Part shown: one piece after another, positions 30,701 through 35,071 of the stretch
Layout: each line of letters begins with the position of its first letter
Numbering within the stretch: the stretch's first letter is position 1
NCBI RefSeq assembly: GCF_905404315.1
Contig: NC_066273.1
Span: 3,968,001-4,032,000, forward strand
Length of the DNA: 64,000 nucleotides
Source: Leptidea sinapis
Taxonomy: Eukaryota; Arthropoda; Insecta; Lepidoptera; Pieridae
Direction of reading: 5' to 3'
Notes under the pieces: model-generated
Told to the model about the DNA's origin: nothing
The model's database searches: none
The model's input: the letters and a program-made list of their open reading frames with translations, nothing else
Program-made: the position numbers and the translations under genes

Positions 30701-32869
30701 GGACGTGGAGGCAAATTTGGATGGGCAAGATCTTAGATAAATTAGCCTCTTGAAGACTACCGATGAAAACAGGCCAGGTTTATTACTTTAGTGTGCGTGA
30801 CAAACGCGATTTGTATGTTACTTTGTGTTAGTGTGCATGCATTGCTCGAAATAGAGGTAACCTGTCAACCTCATTTTTTCCGATGTTTTCACAGATGTCA
30901 GAGTCTACCTAGACGTATAAATGAGCATGATGGTCTACAAGGTGTAGAAACTACGACAAGAAATCAGCTGAGAGATCACGGATCTTTTTGTAGTGTATTC
31001 TAAATCTATGGTTTCTGCCTATGACACAAGTCAACCGTGACAGTTTTTTGCCACAGACAAGAATAAGTTACTGAAAGTTATTTGGAATATATTTGATCTG
31101 TGTATTTTAAGTAGTTTTTTAGTTTTCTTCTGCAATGCTTATTAGTTACAATTAAAATTATTCGTATGTGTCCACTTTTACCATCCACAAGCAAACGAAT
31201 GCTCACCTGAAGCATTTATTTGTTCGTTGTTTTTAAATGTTAACTTTTAAGCTAATTGGGCTTGAGATAGCAAGATGGGGTATGGGGATACCCGCCTCAG
31301 TTTAATGCAACTTAGAAACTCGCAATGTTAGAAACTAGGAAAACAGCTATAAAATCATCGCGTTAAAAAAAAGGTTTGTAGATATAATAAATGATAACCG
31401 ACAGAGACGAATTATAGCAAATCGCCATGTTTATGTTATATCTATTGTTTGTTATTTAGAGTCAAATGGGATTGGGCTGGAAGTTCTGCGTGAAAATGGA
31501 CGAACTGCATAGATGAGGATGATAAAGGTGGAACGTTTAATTACGATATTCAACAAATATACATTGATTTTACATAACATCCCCATCTTACCCAATTCAA
31601 ATTTCTACAAAATTTATATTATGTATTTAACACAAAAATATTACATTAATTAACCGTTTAGTACTGCGTCTAAGGTAAATAACATTGAAAAAGTAACCCA
31701 GCTCAATTAAACCGCGGTGTTAGGAATCGGTACAAACAAATGACGCGACAAACTTACTCTACGTCGATACTTTCACATTGAAAGTATTTTTTGTAAATCT
31801 CATTGAAATAAACTGTTTTCATATCTTATAATTGGTACAAAACTTCAATCGAAGGCTAAGTTAATTGTACAGCAGCATTTGGAATTTAATCTAATAATCA
31901 CGATTTTCACGCGTGACAGTATTTGCCAGTTAATGATTTCGATTTTCTATCAGGCCACCTGGCTATTTGCCACATTGTCGTCTACATTTGTGTCATTACT
32001 CATTTATATCTCAGGTACACAGATTTCACAGTAAAAAGAGAATTGCACGACATTGATAAGTCTTATTCCATTTCCTAAACCAATTCACTTCCATCTCATT
32101 TTCGAGCGATTGTTTGCAATACAATGCCTCAAACACGACTGTTTATGATGTATCGAAAATTTATGCACGAAGCGAATTGTTTCGTTTTTAACATGATTCG
32201 TGGTTCATTCAAAGTTAAACCTATTGTTGTTGTCGAATTAATATTGACGTCAAGTACATTTTGGTCCATCTCCAATTACCGTCTATTCATTGTGGTTTTG
32301 TGTTTATATAAGGATAATCTCAAGTCACTATTACCAACTATGACGTTGTATGGATAAATTGGACTTTGTACTAGGAGTAACGTAGCTAGTGAAGTCTTGC
32401 CTGATTTAAAAGATACGGAAAACGAATCATTTTAGAATGTGTCAACTGAACATATAAATAATTCAGTTTTACCACTCATCAATCAGATTTGCCTTGGTCC
32501 CGCACCCATAAATAAATCTTATTGATTTTCATTAGAAGCGATAACAGACGCGGGGTCTAGGTCAATCTCGGCTCAATGAAAGAATTGCCGCGTCTTGCAT
32601 AAGAGAACTGTTGATAACATTTTTAAACCGCTTGATTTCTAAATGAAATTTGGCAACAAATATTAATAATATATTTGCGGTTACTTCGAAAGTTACAGTT
32701 ACAGTTTCTGTAATAATTGAATTAGTACGCGCGCAATGACAGGCACAAGAATTATTTAGCTCATGTTTGTCCATTTTGTTAAAGTTTCAGATACAATTGT
32801 ATATAATGTTAATATTGACGTACCATTTGCCAAAGCACCGTTCAATGTCTTCGCCTTATCTTCCATCAT
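610..32869 (-). CDS. PFKFB: PFKFB gene, whole span (spliced, minus strand)
   Basis: This is a bifunctional cytosolic enzyme. The N-terminal 6-phosphofructo-2-kinase makes fructose-2,6-bisphosphate from fructose-6-phosphate and ATP. The C-terminal histidine phosphatase hydrolyses it back. The model joins 32869-32824 (candidate), 18416-18282, 14646-14486, 12844-12455, 11542-11321, 2439-2205 and 737-610, giving about 439 residues from the MMEDK start. In that numbering the Walker A loop GLPARGKS is at 35-42, followed by EYRR, FRADN and FDGTN of the kinase. The phosphatase has RHGE (R244, H245), GRIGGD, NELDAG (acid E315), GESY and GHQAVLR (H380). No frameshift or stop interrupts the exons and all phases agree. 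Vertebrate isoforms are about 470-520 residues, so a C-terminal tail may be missing here. The introns (0.9 to about 14 kb) are full of transposons. Confidence 0.93.
763..1310 (-). repeat. ~310-bp SINE-like repeat S1, interrupted by an insertion
   Basis: This copy of the commonest dispersed repeat in the window reads on the minus strand from the ...TAAAAAAA side. It is split by an insertion at 907-1142. Landmarks are GGTACCACAACGGCG, GTTTCGGTCTGAAGG, AATTACTGGGCAAATGAG, TGCCGCTCAGAATTTTTGGG and CGTCTCGTCCCTTATTT, ending in a short A run. That end suggests retroposition. The class is inferred. Confidence 0.8.
907..1142. mobile_element. retroelement fragment inserted in S1, with 13-bp target duplication and internal inverted arms
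   Basis: CTTAACATCTGAT occurs at 894-906 and again at 1143-1155, where the uninterrupted repeat has it once. It therefore marks a target-site duplication. Inside, 905-948 is the reverse complement (1-2 mismatches) of 1056-1099. The 3' side ends in AATAAATTTT. A 13-bp duplication and AT-rich tail fit LINE-type integration. The inverted 5' piece resembles a twin-priming or snap-back product. Confidence 0.65.
1806..2127 (-). repeat. S1 repeat copy, interrupted
   Basis: Two S1 blocks (1806-1911 and 1975-2127) are in consensus order on the minus strand, separated by about 63 unrelated bases. The first third of the element is absent. The copy lies just upstream of the 2205 exon boundary, inside a PFKFB intron. 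Confidence 0.75.
2205..2439 (-). CDS. PFKFB: PFKFB exon: bisphosphatase, second catalytic His
   Basis: The exon has acceptor CTCAACAG| at 2439 and donor CTTG|GTAAGC at 2205, 235 bases (78 codons plus one base). It encodes GICEGLTYEEMQERFPQEF, then WRDQDKLRYRYPWGESY (substrate-binding Arg, Lys, Tyr and GESY are kept; YPWGES replaces the usual YPTGES) and VVVVGHQAVLRC with the second catalytic His. It ends FLDAKL. The final G joins AT of the next exon to make Asp. The preceding 8.9-kb intron is the longest of the placed core introns and is almost entirely repeats. Confidence 0.96.
2690..3560 (+). mobile_element. LINE 3' end, C-terminal coding remnant, split by a Helitron
   Basis: The open frame reads REYCRNIWNPRYITHVQEIE (from about 2690) and then FLKHINYRARH, with a later LEDRRKVLDLSFLHNIVHG block. 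This is the pattern of the region after the reverse transcriptase in Jockey/CR1-group LINEs (IWNP...I..IE..Q..FLR...YR). A Helitron at 3121-3465 interrupts it and supplies the apparent stop codon. The LINE 3' UTR resumes at 3466 and ends in a TAAATAAATAAATAA tail near 3540-3555. It is 5'-truncated and non-functional. Confidence 0.75.
3121..3465 (+). mobile_element. non-autonomous Helitron, family H1
   Basis: It begins TCTATACTAATATTATAAAG and ends with hairpin GGCAAA/TTTGCC (loop ACAACG), GGGTCAG and CTAG. It sits between A (3120) and T (3466). These are the Helitron landmarks: 5' TC, 3' CTRR, a hairpin about 10 bases inside, AT target and no duplication. No Rep or helicase frame is present. 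Related copies lie at 7625-7849 and 36989-37348. Confidence 0.88.
3561..4293. other. unassigned AT-rich intron sequence
   Basis: I recognise no gene or repeat here. Small open frames at 3924-4109 (minus) and 4125-4337 (plus) show no family motif, and the second runs into a repeat. Confidence 0.5.
4294..5036 (+). repeat. S1 repeat copy split by a piggyBac-like MITE
   Basis: S1 starts TTTTATGAAAATAAGGGACG, runs to 4454 and resumes at 4888 with TTAAG followed by CGCATTTGCCCAGTAATTTC. It continues to GCATCCTGTGCAAAG near 5030. The break falls exactly at a TTAA in the S1 sequence. Confidence 0.8.
4455..4887. mobile_element. TTAA-flanked MITE, piggyBac-like (copy 1)
   Basis: It is flanked by TTAA at 4451-4454 and 4888-4891, and its right end reads TTTTCGCC|TTAA. 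Its interior matches a second copy at 29781-30234, which has TTAA-GGCGA and TCGCC-TTAA ends. TTAA duplication is the piggyBac signature. No transposase is encoded. The left terminus is eroded in this copy. Confidence 0.72.
5205..5370. repeat. tRNA-like inverted-repeat element, rearranged copy
   Basis: GTTATGTTTTTAAAGTGATG, CCTCACTTCTAGGATTAATA and a tRNA-like core (GAGCACTGGCACGGAACGCC, GTCGTGGGTTCG) match the element around 39482-39848. The 5' half of the tRNA-like part appears inverted (AACTAACCGTTCGAG). Confidence 0.6.
5555..5838 (+). repeat. tRNA-derived SINE with intact pol III promoter
   Basis: A box TAGCCGAGTGG (5564-5574) and B box GGTTCGAATCC (5608-5618) are perfect matches to the RNA polymerase III internal promoter and correctly spaced. 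A tRNA-unrelated body follows, ending in a (ATT)n tail near 5818-5835. The 5' and 3' acceptor arms do not pair well, so this is a SINE and not a tRNA gene. Its reverse strand gives a spurious short frame. Confidence 0.85.
5983..6056 (+). repeat. tRNA-like element, degenerate
   Basis: CTCGAACGGTTGGCTCAGTT, GCGCTCGCACGGAACG and GGGTTCGAGTC repeat the core of the cloverleaf at 39775-39848. Bases are lost between the anticodon and T arms, so the cloverleaf cannot close. Confidence 0.6.
6194..6309 (+). mobile_element. 116-bp mini Helitron
   Basis: It starts TCTATAAAAATCTCGTGTCA after A, and ends GGCAGAACAAAGTTTGCC (stem with one mismatch), TGATCAG and CTAG before T. It is probably an internally deleted relative of family H2. 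Confidence 0.75.
6310..7227. other. unassigned region
   Basis: A 115-codon plus-strand frame at 6348-6695 has no motif I recognise, and its AT-rich codon use does not resemble the PFKFB exons. No repeat family was recognised. Confidence 0.45.
7228..7624 (+). mobile_element. MITE family M1 (copy interrupted at its 3' terminal repeat)
   Basis: It shares CACATATCATCAGTAAGTAT, AACACGAAGCGTATGTTACA and the end GGAGACCAATC-CTAAT with the copies at 58040-58458 (reverse orientation) and 25912-26124. The 5' terminal repeat is eroded. A Helitron sits inside its last bases. Confidence 0.75.
7625..7849 (+). mobile_element. Helitron H1, internally deleted, inserted in M1
   Basis: It starts TCTATACTAA then jumps to TTTTTTTCAAAATTAGGGATC, missing about 115 bases of the 3121 copy. 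It ends ACGTTTGCCGGGTCAG-CCAG (CTAG with one change) before T. Flanks rejoin as CACTAA|TCTAAGG, the expected M1 end plus flank. Confidence 0.82.
7850..8498. other. AT-rich stretch without recognised feature
   Basis: No gene, RNA or repeat family was recognised in this intronic stretch. Confidence 0.5.
8499..8752 (-). repeat. S1 repeat copy
   Basis: Minus-oriented S1 with CCAGTGGGAGGCTGGATTG, GGGTACCAGAGCGGCGCC and CGTCCCTTATTTTAATAAAA. About 50 bases of the central block are missing. Confidence 0.78.
8890..9155 (-). mobile_element. LINE (Jockey-group) 3' end, family L1
   Basis: Minus frames read DVWRSSTVRFSKSFLPRTTK then LWNELSCAVFPGRYDMG and FLKGRQRSC, the C-terminal end of a lepidopteran Jockey-type LINE. 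The plus-strand left edge, TTTTTTTATGGAATAGGAGG, is the reverse of its A-rich 3' end. Relatives are at 16489, 35072, 47127 and 47395. Confidence 0.78.
9156..9779. other. unassigned intron sequence
   Basis: AT-rich with no gene seen. ACAGTGGCGTCCATTGG at 9530 resembles a hAT-type end, but no partner terminus was found. Confidence 0.4.
9780..10030. repeat. dispersed repeat family E
   Basis: CTTCGTCCATTATTAGGA, GGTTCAAACCCGTACAGCCG, TAGAATAGCACGAGGAATAA and AAGTAGAACTTCTTGCGTGC recur at 29720-30340, 42770-43180, 43530-43700 and 46440-46810. The family has a B-box-like GGTTCGAGCCC and inverted-repeat ends near GAAGTTATACTTC. Confidence 0.6.
10375..10556. repeat. LINE 3' region fragments
   Basis: TTCAAAAAAGGAGGAGGTTC (10373 on) is a common lepidopteran repeat tail, also at 15870, 45483 and 52130. 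CATCATATCAGCCGGAAGAA, CCACTGCTGGACAAAGGCCT and ATCTTGACCAGATCC match the 3' region of RTE-type LINEs as I remember it. Confidence 0.55.
10671..10893 (-). mobile_element. Helitron family H2, 3' part
   Basis: Read on the minus strand it ends CGATTTTAATATCGGCAATA, CAACGTTTGCTGGGTCAG and CTAT (CTAG mutated). It shares the H2 block TTTTCATCCCCCTAAATGTG. The 5' TC end is lost. Confidence 0.7.
11321..11542 (-). CDS. PFKFB: PFKFB exon: fructose-2,6-bisphosphatase core (HGE, GRIGGD, NELDA)
   Basis: The exon is 222 bases, 74 codons, phase 0 (acceptor ATTCAG| at 11542, donor GATGCT|GTGAGT at 11321). It begins with the phosphorylatable His in HGESEYN and continues GRIGGDANLSPRG, VWTSEMRRTKQTA and ALNELDA, holding the catalytic acid Glu. 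All landmarks of the phosphoglycerate-mutase-like fold are present. The frame stays open into the upstream intron, where it reads ...YMIQ before HGE. Those residues are intronic, so the apparent RHG-to-QHG change is not real. Confidence 0.96.
11758..12085. repeat. dispersed repeat with a tRNA-like B box
   Basis: On the minus strand CCCGGTTCGAATTCCGGTGT is a near-perfect B box. The plus side continues TAAAATCGTAGGAGCCGTTT and TATACAAGAATTGCTCGTTT, a pattern I associate with lepidopteran short retroposons. The boundaries are estimates. Confidence 0.5.
12455..12844 (-). CDS. PFKFB: PFKFB exon: second half of the kinase domain, ending in the phosphatase Arg
   Basis: The exon is 390 bases, 130 codons, phase 0 at both ends (acceptor TTTTAG| at 12844, donor ACTCGG|GTAAGT at 12455). 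It opens with IFDGTNITREQRR, matching family FDATNTTRERR, whose Asp acts at the kinase site. It continues through FIECVCEDQELLERNI, the YEPIDGNLEG segment and the linker to the phosphatase, and closes with FPQTIYFTR. That last Arg is the R of the catalytic RHG motif, so the motif is completed only after splicing to CAC (His) at 11542. The length equals the matching stretch of known family members. Confidence 0.96.
12895..13197 (+). mobile_element. RTE-like LINE C-terminus remnant
   Basis: The plus frame reads LKEDVVTRSEKGMLKWFGHV, ERMSEERMTHQIYKASVCG and GRGRPRRTFVDQI. After a frameshift it reads NVEEAREVCKDRSKWHSIV to a stop near 13193. This is the common C-terminal tail of craniofacial-development-protein-2-like/RTE LINE proteins. 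It overlaps the first bases of a PFKFB intron. Confidence 0.8.
13198..14021. other. unassigned intron sequence
   Basis: Mostly AT-rich. AACCCGAGCAACGCCGGGTTTCG around 13608 resembles the end of a degraded Helitron-type repeat, but neither terminus is clear. Confidence 0.4.
14022..14342 (+). repeat. S1 repeat copy, near full length
   Basis: It runs from CTTTTTTATGAATATAAGAG to GGAGCCTCCTACTGGTA, with a short local duplication around GGCGCCGTTGACCACAACGG. It lies 143 bases from the 14486 exon edge, inside a PFKFB intron. Confidence 0.85.
14486..14646 (-). CDS. PFKFB: PFKFB exon: kinase domain, EYRR and FRADN segment
   Basis: The exon has acceptor TTTATAG| at 14646 and donor GTCGCT|GTAAGT at 14486, 161 bases. 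Two bases complete the split Val, followed by 53 full codons. It encodes FDCSEYRRKHMALYGTHD, then FRADNQQ and a helix ending DGNSVA. In the family EYRR and FRPDN line the fructose-6-phosphate and phosphate site. Both arginines are kept, and P is replaced by A in FRADN. It joins the next exon to read NSVA-IFDGTN, the kinase Walker B region. The continuation past the donor (VSNYHD, stop) is intron. Confidence 0.95.
14647..15659. other. AT-rich intron; short perfect palindrome
   Basis: CGTAACGCGTTACG at about 14720 is a 14-bp perfect palindrome just outside the exon, next to a pyrimidine-rich stretch (TTCTCCTCTCTCACTCTCC). The rest is AT-rich with no gene recognised. Confidence 0.45.
15660..16428 (-). 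mobile_element. Helitron H2 interrupted by an S1 repeat
   Basis: Minus-strand H2 order is kept. CTCGTGTCCCGGTCTG, GTAGGTCTGAGAATCAGC and ACATCTATTTTTAATACC lie at 16420-16217. After S1, TATCGCGATTTTTATATTAT and GTAGTACGATAAATTTTATG follow at 15880-15690. The same two halves are contiguous in the copy at 16867-17321. Confidence 0.75.
15917..16214 (+). repeat. S1 repeat copy inside a Helitron
   Basis: TTTTTTTTAATGAAAATTAGG through GCATCCTGTGCAAAGGAGCC. Near full length, with a deletion after GACGAGACGATG. Confidence 0.83.
16489..16603 (-). mobile_element. LINE L1 3'-end fragment
   Basis: TTTTTTTATGGAATAGGAGG, ACCGCCGCCCACATTCTCTT and AGAGCGTTGCCGGCCTTT are identical in order to the L1 copies at 8890 and 47395. 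It is heavily 5'-truncated. Confidence 0.75.
16867..17321 (+). mobile_element. Helitron H2, complete non-autonomous copy
   Basis: It starts TCTAATATATAAATAAAATT after A, then CTCGTGTCGCGGTGTTTG. It ends GGCAATACAATGTTTGTTGGGTCAG-CTAG before T. The weak hairpin (GGCAA...TTTGTT) is decayed. It has no coding capacity. Confidence 0.85.
17343..17627 (-). mobile_element. Helitron, H1-like, opposite orientation
   Basis: On the minus strand it starts TCCTACTAATATTATAAACG and ends with a perfect 7-bp stem GGCAAAC/GTTTGCC, GGGTCAG and CTAG before T. It is only 21 bases from the CTAG end of the plus-strand Helitron at 17321. Confidence 0.83.
17860..17998 (+). repeat. degenerate tRNA-like SINE
   Basis: CAGCCATGGAGTAGTGGTGA resembles an A box and GGGGGTTCAAACCTCTACAC a B box, followed by a T run. 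Weak match. Confidence 0.35.
18282..18416 (-). CDS. PFKFB: PFKFB exon: ATP-binding P-loop of 6-phosphofructo-2-kinase
   Basis: The exon runs from acceptor TTTCAG| (edge 18416) to donor AAAG|GTACC (edge 18282). It encodes SMRTRRISQFAP, a hydrophobic beta strand, the Walker A loop GLPARGKS, then RHLNWNGESTK. This matches the family signature around GLPARGKT and RYLNW. The exon starts in phase 1, so coding continues upstream unless translation begins at the in-exon ATG 18411-18409. RRIS, 12 residues before the P-loop, fits a PKA consensus and sits near the regulated Ser of the mammalian liver isoform (RRRGSS...PQF). That function is inferred. Codon V is split across the next junction (G|TG). Confidence 0.93.
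18471..18771 (-). repeat. S1 repeat copy
   Basis: GTGGGAAGCTCCTTTGGACA through GTCTTACCCTAATTTCATTA on the minus strand, about full length. It lies 55 bases upstream of the P-loop exon. Confidence 0.85.
18850..19012 (+). repeat. short retroposon fragment, second SINE-like family
   Basis: ACTAGCTACACCTGATGTTG, GGATGTCCATGAGCGCTTCT and CGTTTGCCCCAACTTATATA end in A(9). It resembles the lepidopteran SINE ending CGTTTGCCCCCTATT...TAAAAAA. Confidence 0.6.
19432..19713. mobile_element. MITE family M2, copy 1
   Basis: The terminal inverted repeats are ATGGCCATTCTCAATATACT and CTGAATATTGGAAACGGCCGT. The interior (GATAGAGATAAATTACTA, CGGATAAGGTGAGTTACCGT, GATTTTTATCTCAAGTA) matches 36221-36543. No transposase. 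Confidence 0.7.
19849..20140 (+). repeat. S1 repeat copy
   Basis: CTTTTTTTTAATGAAAATAAGG through GCCGGCATCCTGTGCAAAGG. Near full length. Confidence 0.85.
20405..20580 (+). promoter_or_regulatory. candidate promoter and first exon of an unidentified plus-strand gene
   Basis: This is a CpG-rich, apparently unique patch in AT-rich DNA. TATTTAAAAG (20414) is TATA-like. GC-rich sequence follows, then ATG at 20544 opening MSKSVTNTPRY, with a possible donor AG|GTTAAG at about 20577. No downstream plus-strand exon was recognised, so the gene is unknown. It could also be a promoter or 5' UTR region inside the PFKFB first intron. Confidence 0.3.
21020..21290 (+). mobile_element. LINE L1 C-terminal fragment, plus strand
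   Basis: The frame contains ERLDYLALRRDVVSLCVFYR and IYHGECSEVLFEVI, the block found at 35187-35429 on the minus strand (ERLDHLALRRDFASMCVFYR). It is degraded at both ends. Confidence 0.75.
21328..21702 (-). mobile_element. Helitron family H4
   Basis: On the minus strand it starts TCTTAATATATATAAATTAC, then GTGACACGTTGTTTGTC and TTTTAATGGGGATTACTTCA. It ends ACAACGTCTGTCTGGGCGG-CTAG before T. Relatives are at 40677-41023, 51364-51697 and the 3' half of 41713-42090. Confidence 0.72.
21703..22349. other. AT-rich stretch without recognised feature
   Basis: No gene or repeat family recognised. Confidence 0.5.
22350..22664 (+). repeat. S1 repeat copy, full length
   Basis: TTTTTTTATATGAAAATAAGG through GAGCCTCCCACTGGTAAACT, one of the best-preserved copies and close to the family consensus. 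Confidence 0.88.
22860..23200 (+). pseudogene. degenerate RTE-like LINE C-terminus
   Basis: Broken plus frames read like GQSTDKRAR, then VWNRIANETVWRWDGRVWRRS, recalling the R-x-x-W-x-x-L-x-E-A end of RTE LINE proteins. It has many stops. Tentative. Confidence 0.35.
23637..24305 (-). repeat. old S1 copy in two pieces
   Basis: GTTTCGGTTTGAAGGACCC and AATTACTGGGCTAATGAGAT lie at 23637-23735. The other half (CACTGTAATGGGCAGGGCGT) is at 24183-24305. The order fits one minus-strand copy pulled apart by about 450 bases of other sequence. Confidence 0.5.
24306..25911. other. unassigned region
   Basis: Several small minus-strand frames (24365-24574, 24652-24912) lack recognisable motifs. Nothing else is supported. 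Confidence 0.4.
25912..26124 (+). mobile_element. MITE M1, 3' half
   Basis: GATCACATATCATCAGTAAG, AACACGAAGCGTATGTTACA and AATCCTTAATC match 58040-58458 and 7228-7624. The 5' half is missing. Confidence 0.72.
26758..27055 (+). repeat. S1 repeat copy
   Basis: GTTTTTTTATGACAATAAGG through GTAATCTAGCCAGCATA. It is divergent, with TGCGCAGTAATTTCACAAGC in the centre. Confidence 0.8.
27172..27463 (-). repeat. S1 repeat copy
   Basis: AGATTATGGGTACCACAACG through CGTCCCTTATTTACATTTAA, inverted relative to the copy that ends about 115 bases away. The two could form a large hairpin if transcribed. Confidence 0.82.
27662..28050 (-). mobile_element. LINE 3' end, family L2, with TGCCTTTTA-type tail
   Basis: The minus frame has LHKIHNSFMGKCIHFYNKVP, INKFKCFKKWLCRKSNYSP and ends TAWD. 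The 3' UTR ends AAATAAATGCCTTTTATGCC. A second copy is at 50850-51245. 5'-truncated. Confidence 0.78.
28690..29085 (-). mobile_element. LINE C-terminal remnant (Jockey/CR1 group)
   Basis: The minus frame reads CPYYKKYITRIESVQKKI, SKLSYVTDNYTIISYKDKLK, then MKTLELQRNASQILFLYKLL and NNQLDCP. This is the region downstream of the reverse transcriptase (I..IE..Q..F...LSY...L.LRR...D...LYK..N). At the 29085 end it is preceded by the NSVVW-type motif. Confidence 0.72.
29278..29538 (+). repeat. S1 repeat copy with internal deletion
   Basis: TCTTGAATGAAATAAGGGTC through GGTACCCATAATCTAGCCGG, lacking about 40 bases after GCTGATGG. Confidence 0.8.
29720..30340. repeat. family E repeat split by a piggyBac-like MITE
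   Basis: ATAGCACGAGGAATAATTTT and AAGGATTTTTGCC, then after the insertion AAAGAATAACTCCTTGCGCA and CACACAAGAACACAGACAGG. This is the same order as the uninterrupted copy at 9915-10015. Confidence 0.62.
29781..30234. mobile_element. TTAA-flanked MITE, piggyBac-like (copy 2)
   Basis: TTAA at 29777-29780 and 30235-30238. The termini are GGCGACACTAAA and, inverted, GGCGAAGGG, so about 5 bp of shared terminal repeat. The interior (GACCTTGAGCGATATGAGTT, GTGTAACAGGATTAAGTAGT) matches 4455-4887. Confidence 0.78.
30341..32823. other. unassigned AT-rich region, probable intron
   Basis: Short frames at 30791-31003 and 32124-32357 (plus) have no family motif. No repeats were recognised. If the exon at 32824 belongs to PFKFB, this is the 5' part of its first intron, downstream of the donor. 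Confidence 0.4.
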
Positions 32870-33060
32870 AGCGTGAGCTGCAGCTCCTGGTGCCATTACG
32901 ATTCTTCTCAGCGAAGGCCTCCTGGCTAAGGCAACGATATGCTTCACTTTGTGCTGCTGCGGCTTTCGGCGACGCGTCCGCACTCTTGGAAGGCCTGAAG
33001 GCGACTGGTTACCGACACTGCCGCTTATCACGGATCGAGCCTTATCACTGCCGCGGCAAT
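32824..33060 (-). CDS. PFKFB: candidate 5' exon of PFKFB (N-terminus, perhaps 5' UTR)
   Basis: This is a GC- and CpG-rich island in AT-rich DNA with an open minus-strand frame. It ends in ...LNGALAN plus one base before a good donor (G|GTACGT, exon edge 32824). One leftover base is exactly what the P-loop exon at 18416 needs: G plus TA makes Val, giving ALAN-V-SMRTRRISQF. Possible starts are ATG 32896-32894 (MAPGAAAH) and the tandem ATGs at 32869 and 32866 (MMEDKAKT). The frame stays open upstream, including RRPSLRR, but that part may be 5' UTR. The upstream edge is uncertain. Phase match and strand are seen. Membership of PFKFB is inferred, because N-termini in this family are poorly conserved. 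It could instead belong to another minus-strand gene. Confidence 0.5.
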
Positions 33061-34365
33061 GATTGCCCACAAACCATATAAAAGCAGAATATACTTTGCA
33101 ATATATCAGCCAAAAATACAAGTACCAGTCTCCTCTGATGCACAGTAACGCCATGAAGCGATCTGGAACAATACAAGAAAATATTAACATTGATTGGTCA
33201 CACAATTGGGTCACTGAAAATCGGTGTTGTGCTCTTGTGAGTAGACCCCAGTTTTGGAAGAAGTGCCGCACATATCACTTGGTATTGTTTTTTTTTCTTT
33301 TTCTTTTGTATTTAAGATTGAGCTGATATTTGTTTTCATTATTTTATTTTGTTTGAATGTGTTGTAAAGTATTTCTTCCGAAAGTTCATCTTTTCCTTTT
33401 CTTTTCCCTTCATTTCATTCGGATTGCTGAATGGATCAACTATAGTTTTAGGCCAGCAAATGCTTTATCTAGATAAATAGATTATAGAATTCCGTTTAAT
33501 TGTAGTTTATTAGTTTATCAAGAAGTTCCTTGTGGGTCACCTAACGTTGTTAAGTTGCACATACTCTTCAGTATGAACGAAAAGACTTTAAAGCAGACCG
33601 AGACGATGCGGTGAAAAAATAGTTTAGAGGAAGAGTTGAGGAGCATTTAGAAGAAAACATATTAATGAGAGGACAGTCCCAGAACTATATTATGGAAATA
33701 ATGGTTGTAACACCATAGTTATAAATATTGTGTCACCTAAGGTAGGCTTGGTGCTAACTTAGCTAGCATTCTGTGCAAAGAAGCCTCACTTGTAAAAAAA
33801 AAACTAATAGTACTCAGGGACTAATATTAACGATTCCACACGATCCCATGAATATATTTTTAAATAACTTATTTAAAATATAAACTCGTAAGATCGATAC
33901 TTCTAGTAACTAGAATCTAGAGTCTCGTTAACTAGAGTGTGAAGGTTGTTTGAGTGATAAAATAGAGGCTGCTATGTTTGAATCTTCTGAAATTTGTTGT
34001 TTTTCAAGAGTCACTATGATTTATAATTAAGAACAAATATTTGTTGAGTCTATATCTTCTATGTGGTTAACCTAGATAATTATTTATTTGTTTGCAAAAT
34101 AATGCTTCAGTTTTAAAAATACTACTGATTTTTAGACCTGAATGTATGTATTACTCATTTTTCCGTTCTTGAGTTAATGAATTGTTAGTTAATTGATTTA
34201 AGTACAGTTTATTCAAAGTTAAAATCGATTGCTATCATCAAAGCAATATTGACGTTATTTTATGTTGCATTTCCATTTTCTCTAATTCGATGTGGTGTAT
34301 TTGTGGTGTTTTGTTTATGTGAGCATTATTTAGCAAATAAATTTCTTTGTGTATCTACGTAAGAA
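33061..34365. other. unassigned region upstream of the candidate PFKFB N-terminal exon
   Basis: A promoter would be expected here or slightly inside the GC-rich island if the exon is first. CTTTTATATGG on the minus strand at about 33086 is only weakly TATA-like. A fragment of S1 (CATTCTGTGCAAAGAAGCCT) is near 33768. Nothing else is supported. Confidence 0.35.
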
Positions 34366-34450
34366 TATTCCTGCGATCTTAACCAGATCATTGGTCCATC
34401 TTGTGGGGGGCCTACCAACACTGCGTCTTCCGGATTCTTTCTTTCTTCTT
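34366..34450 (-). mobile_element. RTE-like LINE C-terminal fragment
   Basis: The minus frame reads ESGRRSVGRPPTRWTNDLVK then IAGI. R-x-x-G-R-P-x-x-R-W-x-D/N-D is the typical RTE-LINE tail motif. Confidence 0.65.
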
Positions 34451-34590
34451 CTTTGACGATGATGACTGTTATTATATTATGCATTTGCATGAATCACAAT
34501 TTTGTTCAAAATCGCTAAATTTGATGGTGCGTCCCTTAAAAACTAGTGGTAGGCATATATAATGCCTGTTAAGTCTGGTATTCTGTAAAA

Positions 34591-34985
34591 TCTATATAAA
34601 TAAAAATGAATTGCTGTTCGTTAGTCTCGCTAAAACTCGAGAACGGCTGGACCGATTTGGCTAATTTTAGTCTTGAATCATTTGTGGAAGTCCAGAGTAG
34701 GTTTAAAAGGTGAATAAATATAAAATGCTCGGAATTAAATAAAAACAACGATTTTGATTTTTCCTTTGATGTGTCCCCCGTCGTTCAGAAATCAAATTAA
34801 TAGTTTAAAAAGAATAACTAATTAGAATTTCTACATCTTTGTTACTTTCTCAGGAGGCATAAAATAAACTTAATTTTAGCTAACTATAGTTGGTAGATTA
34901 ACAACAGTTGTTAACTATCTATCAGATTATTTTTATGTAGATTGATAAATCTAAAGTTTTGTCACAAATTAAATTTCTGAATAAT
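34591..34985 (+). mobile_element. Helitron family H3, 3' end lost
   Basis: It starts TCTATATAAATAAAAATGAA after A, then TTGCTGTTCGTTAGTCTCGC, GAGAACGGCTGGACCGATTT and GTGGAAGTCCAGAGTAGG. It matches the complete minus-strand copy at 53066-53495. Confidence 0.72.
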
Positions 34986-35071
34986 CCATAATATTATCAT
35001 GTGACAACCAATATGTCGATCCATCCTCTATGTCGATTGATACCGTACCGATCATTGCGATCATTTAATCA

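Noticed and set aside
32756..33271. 171-codon minus frame as one protein
   Set aside because: Only the GC-rich middle looks coding. The upstream part is AT-rich, and the end past 32824 is beyond a good donor. Reported as a candidate exon only.
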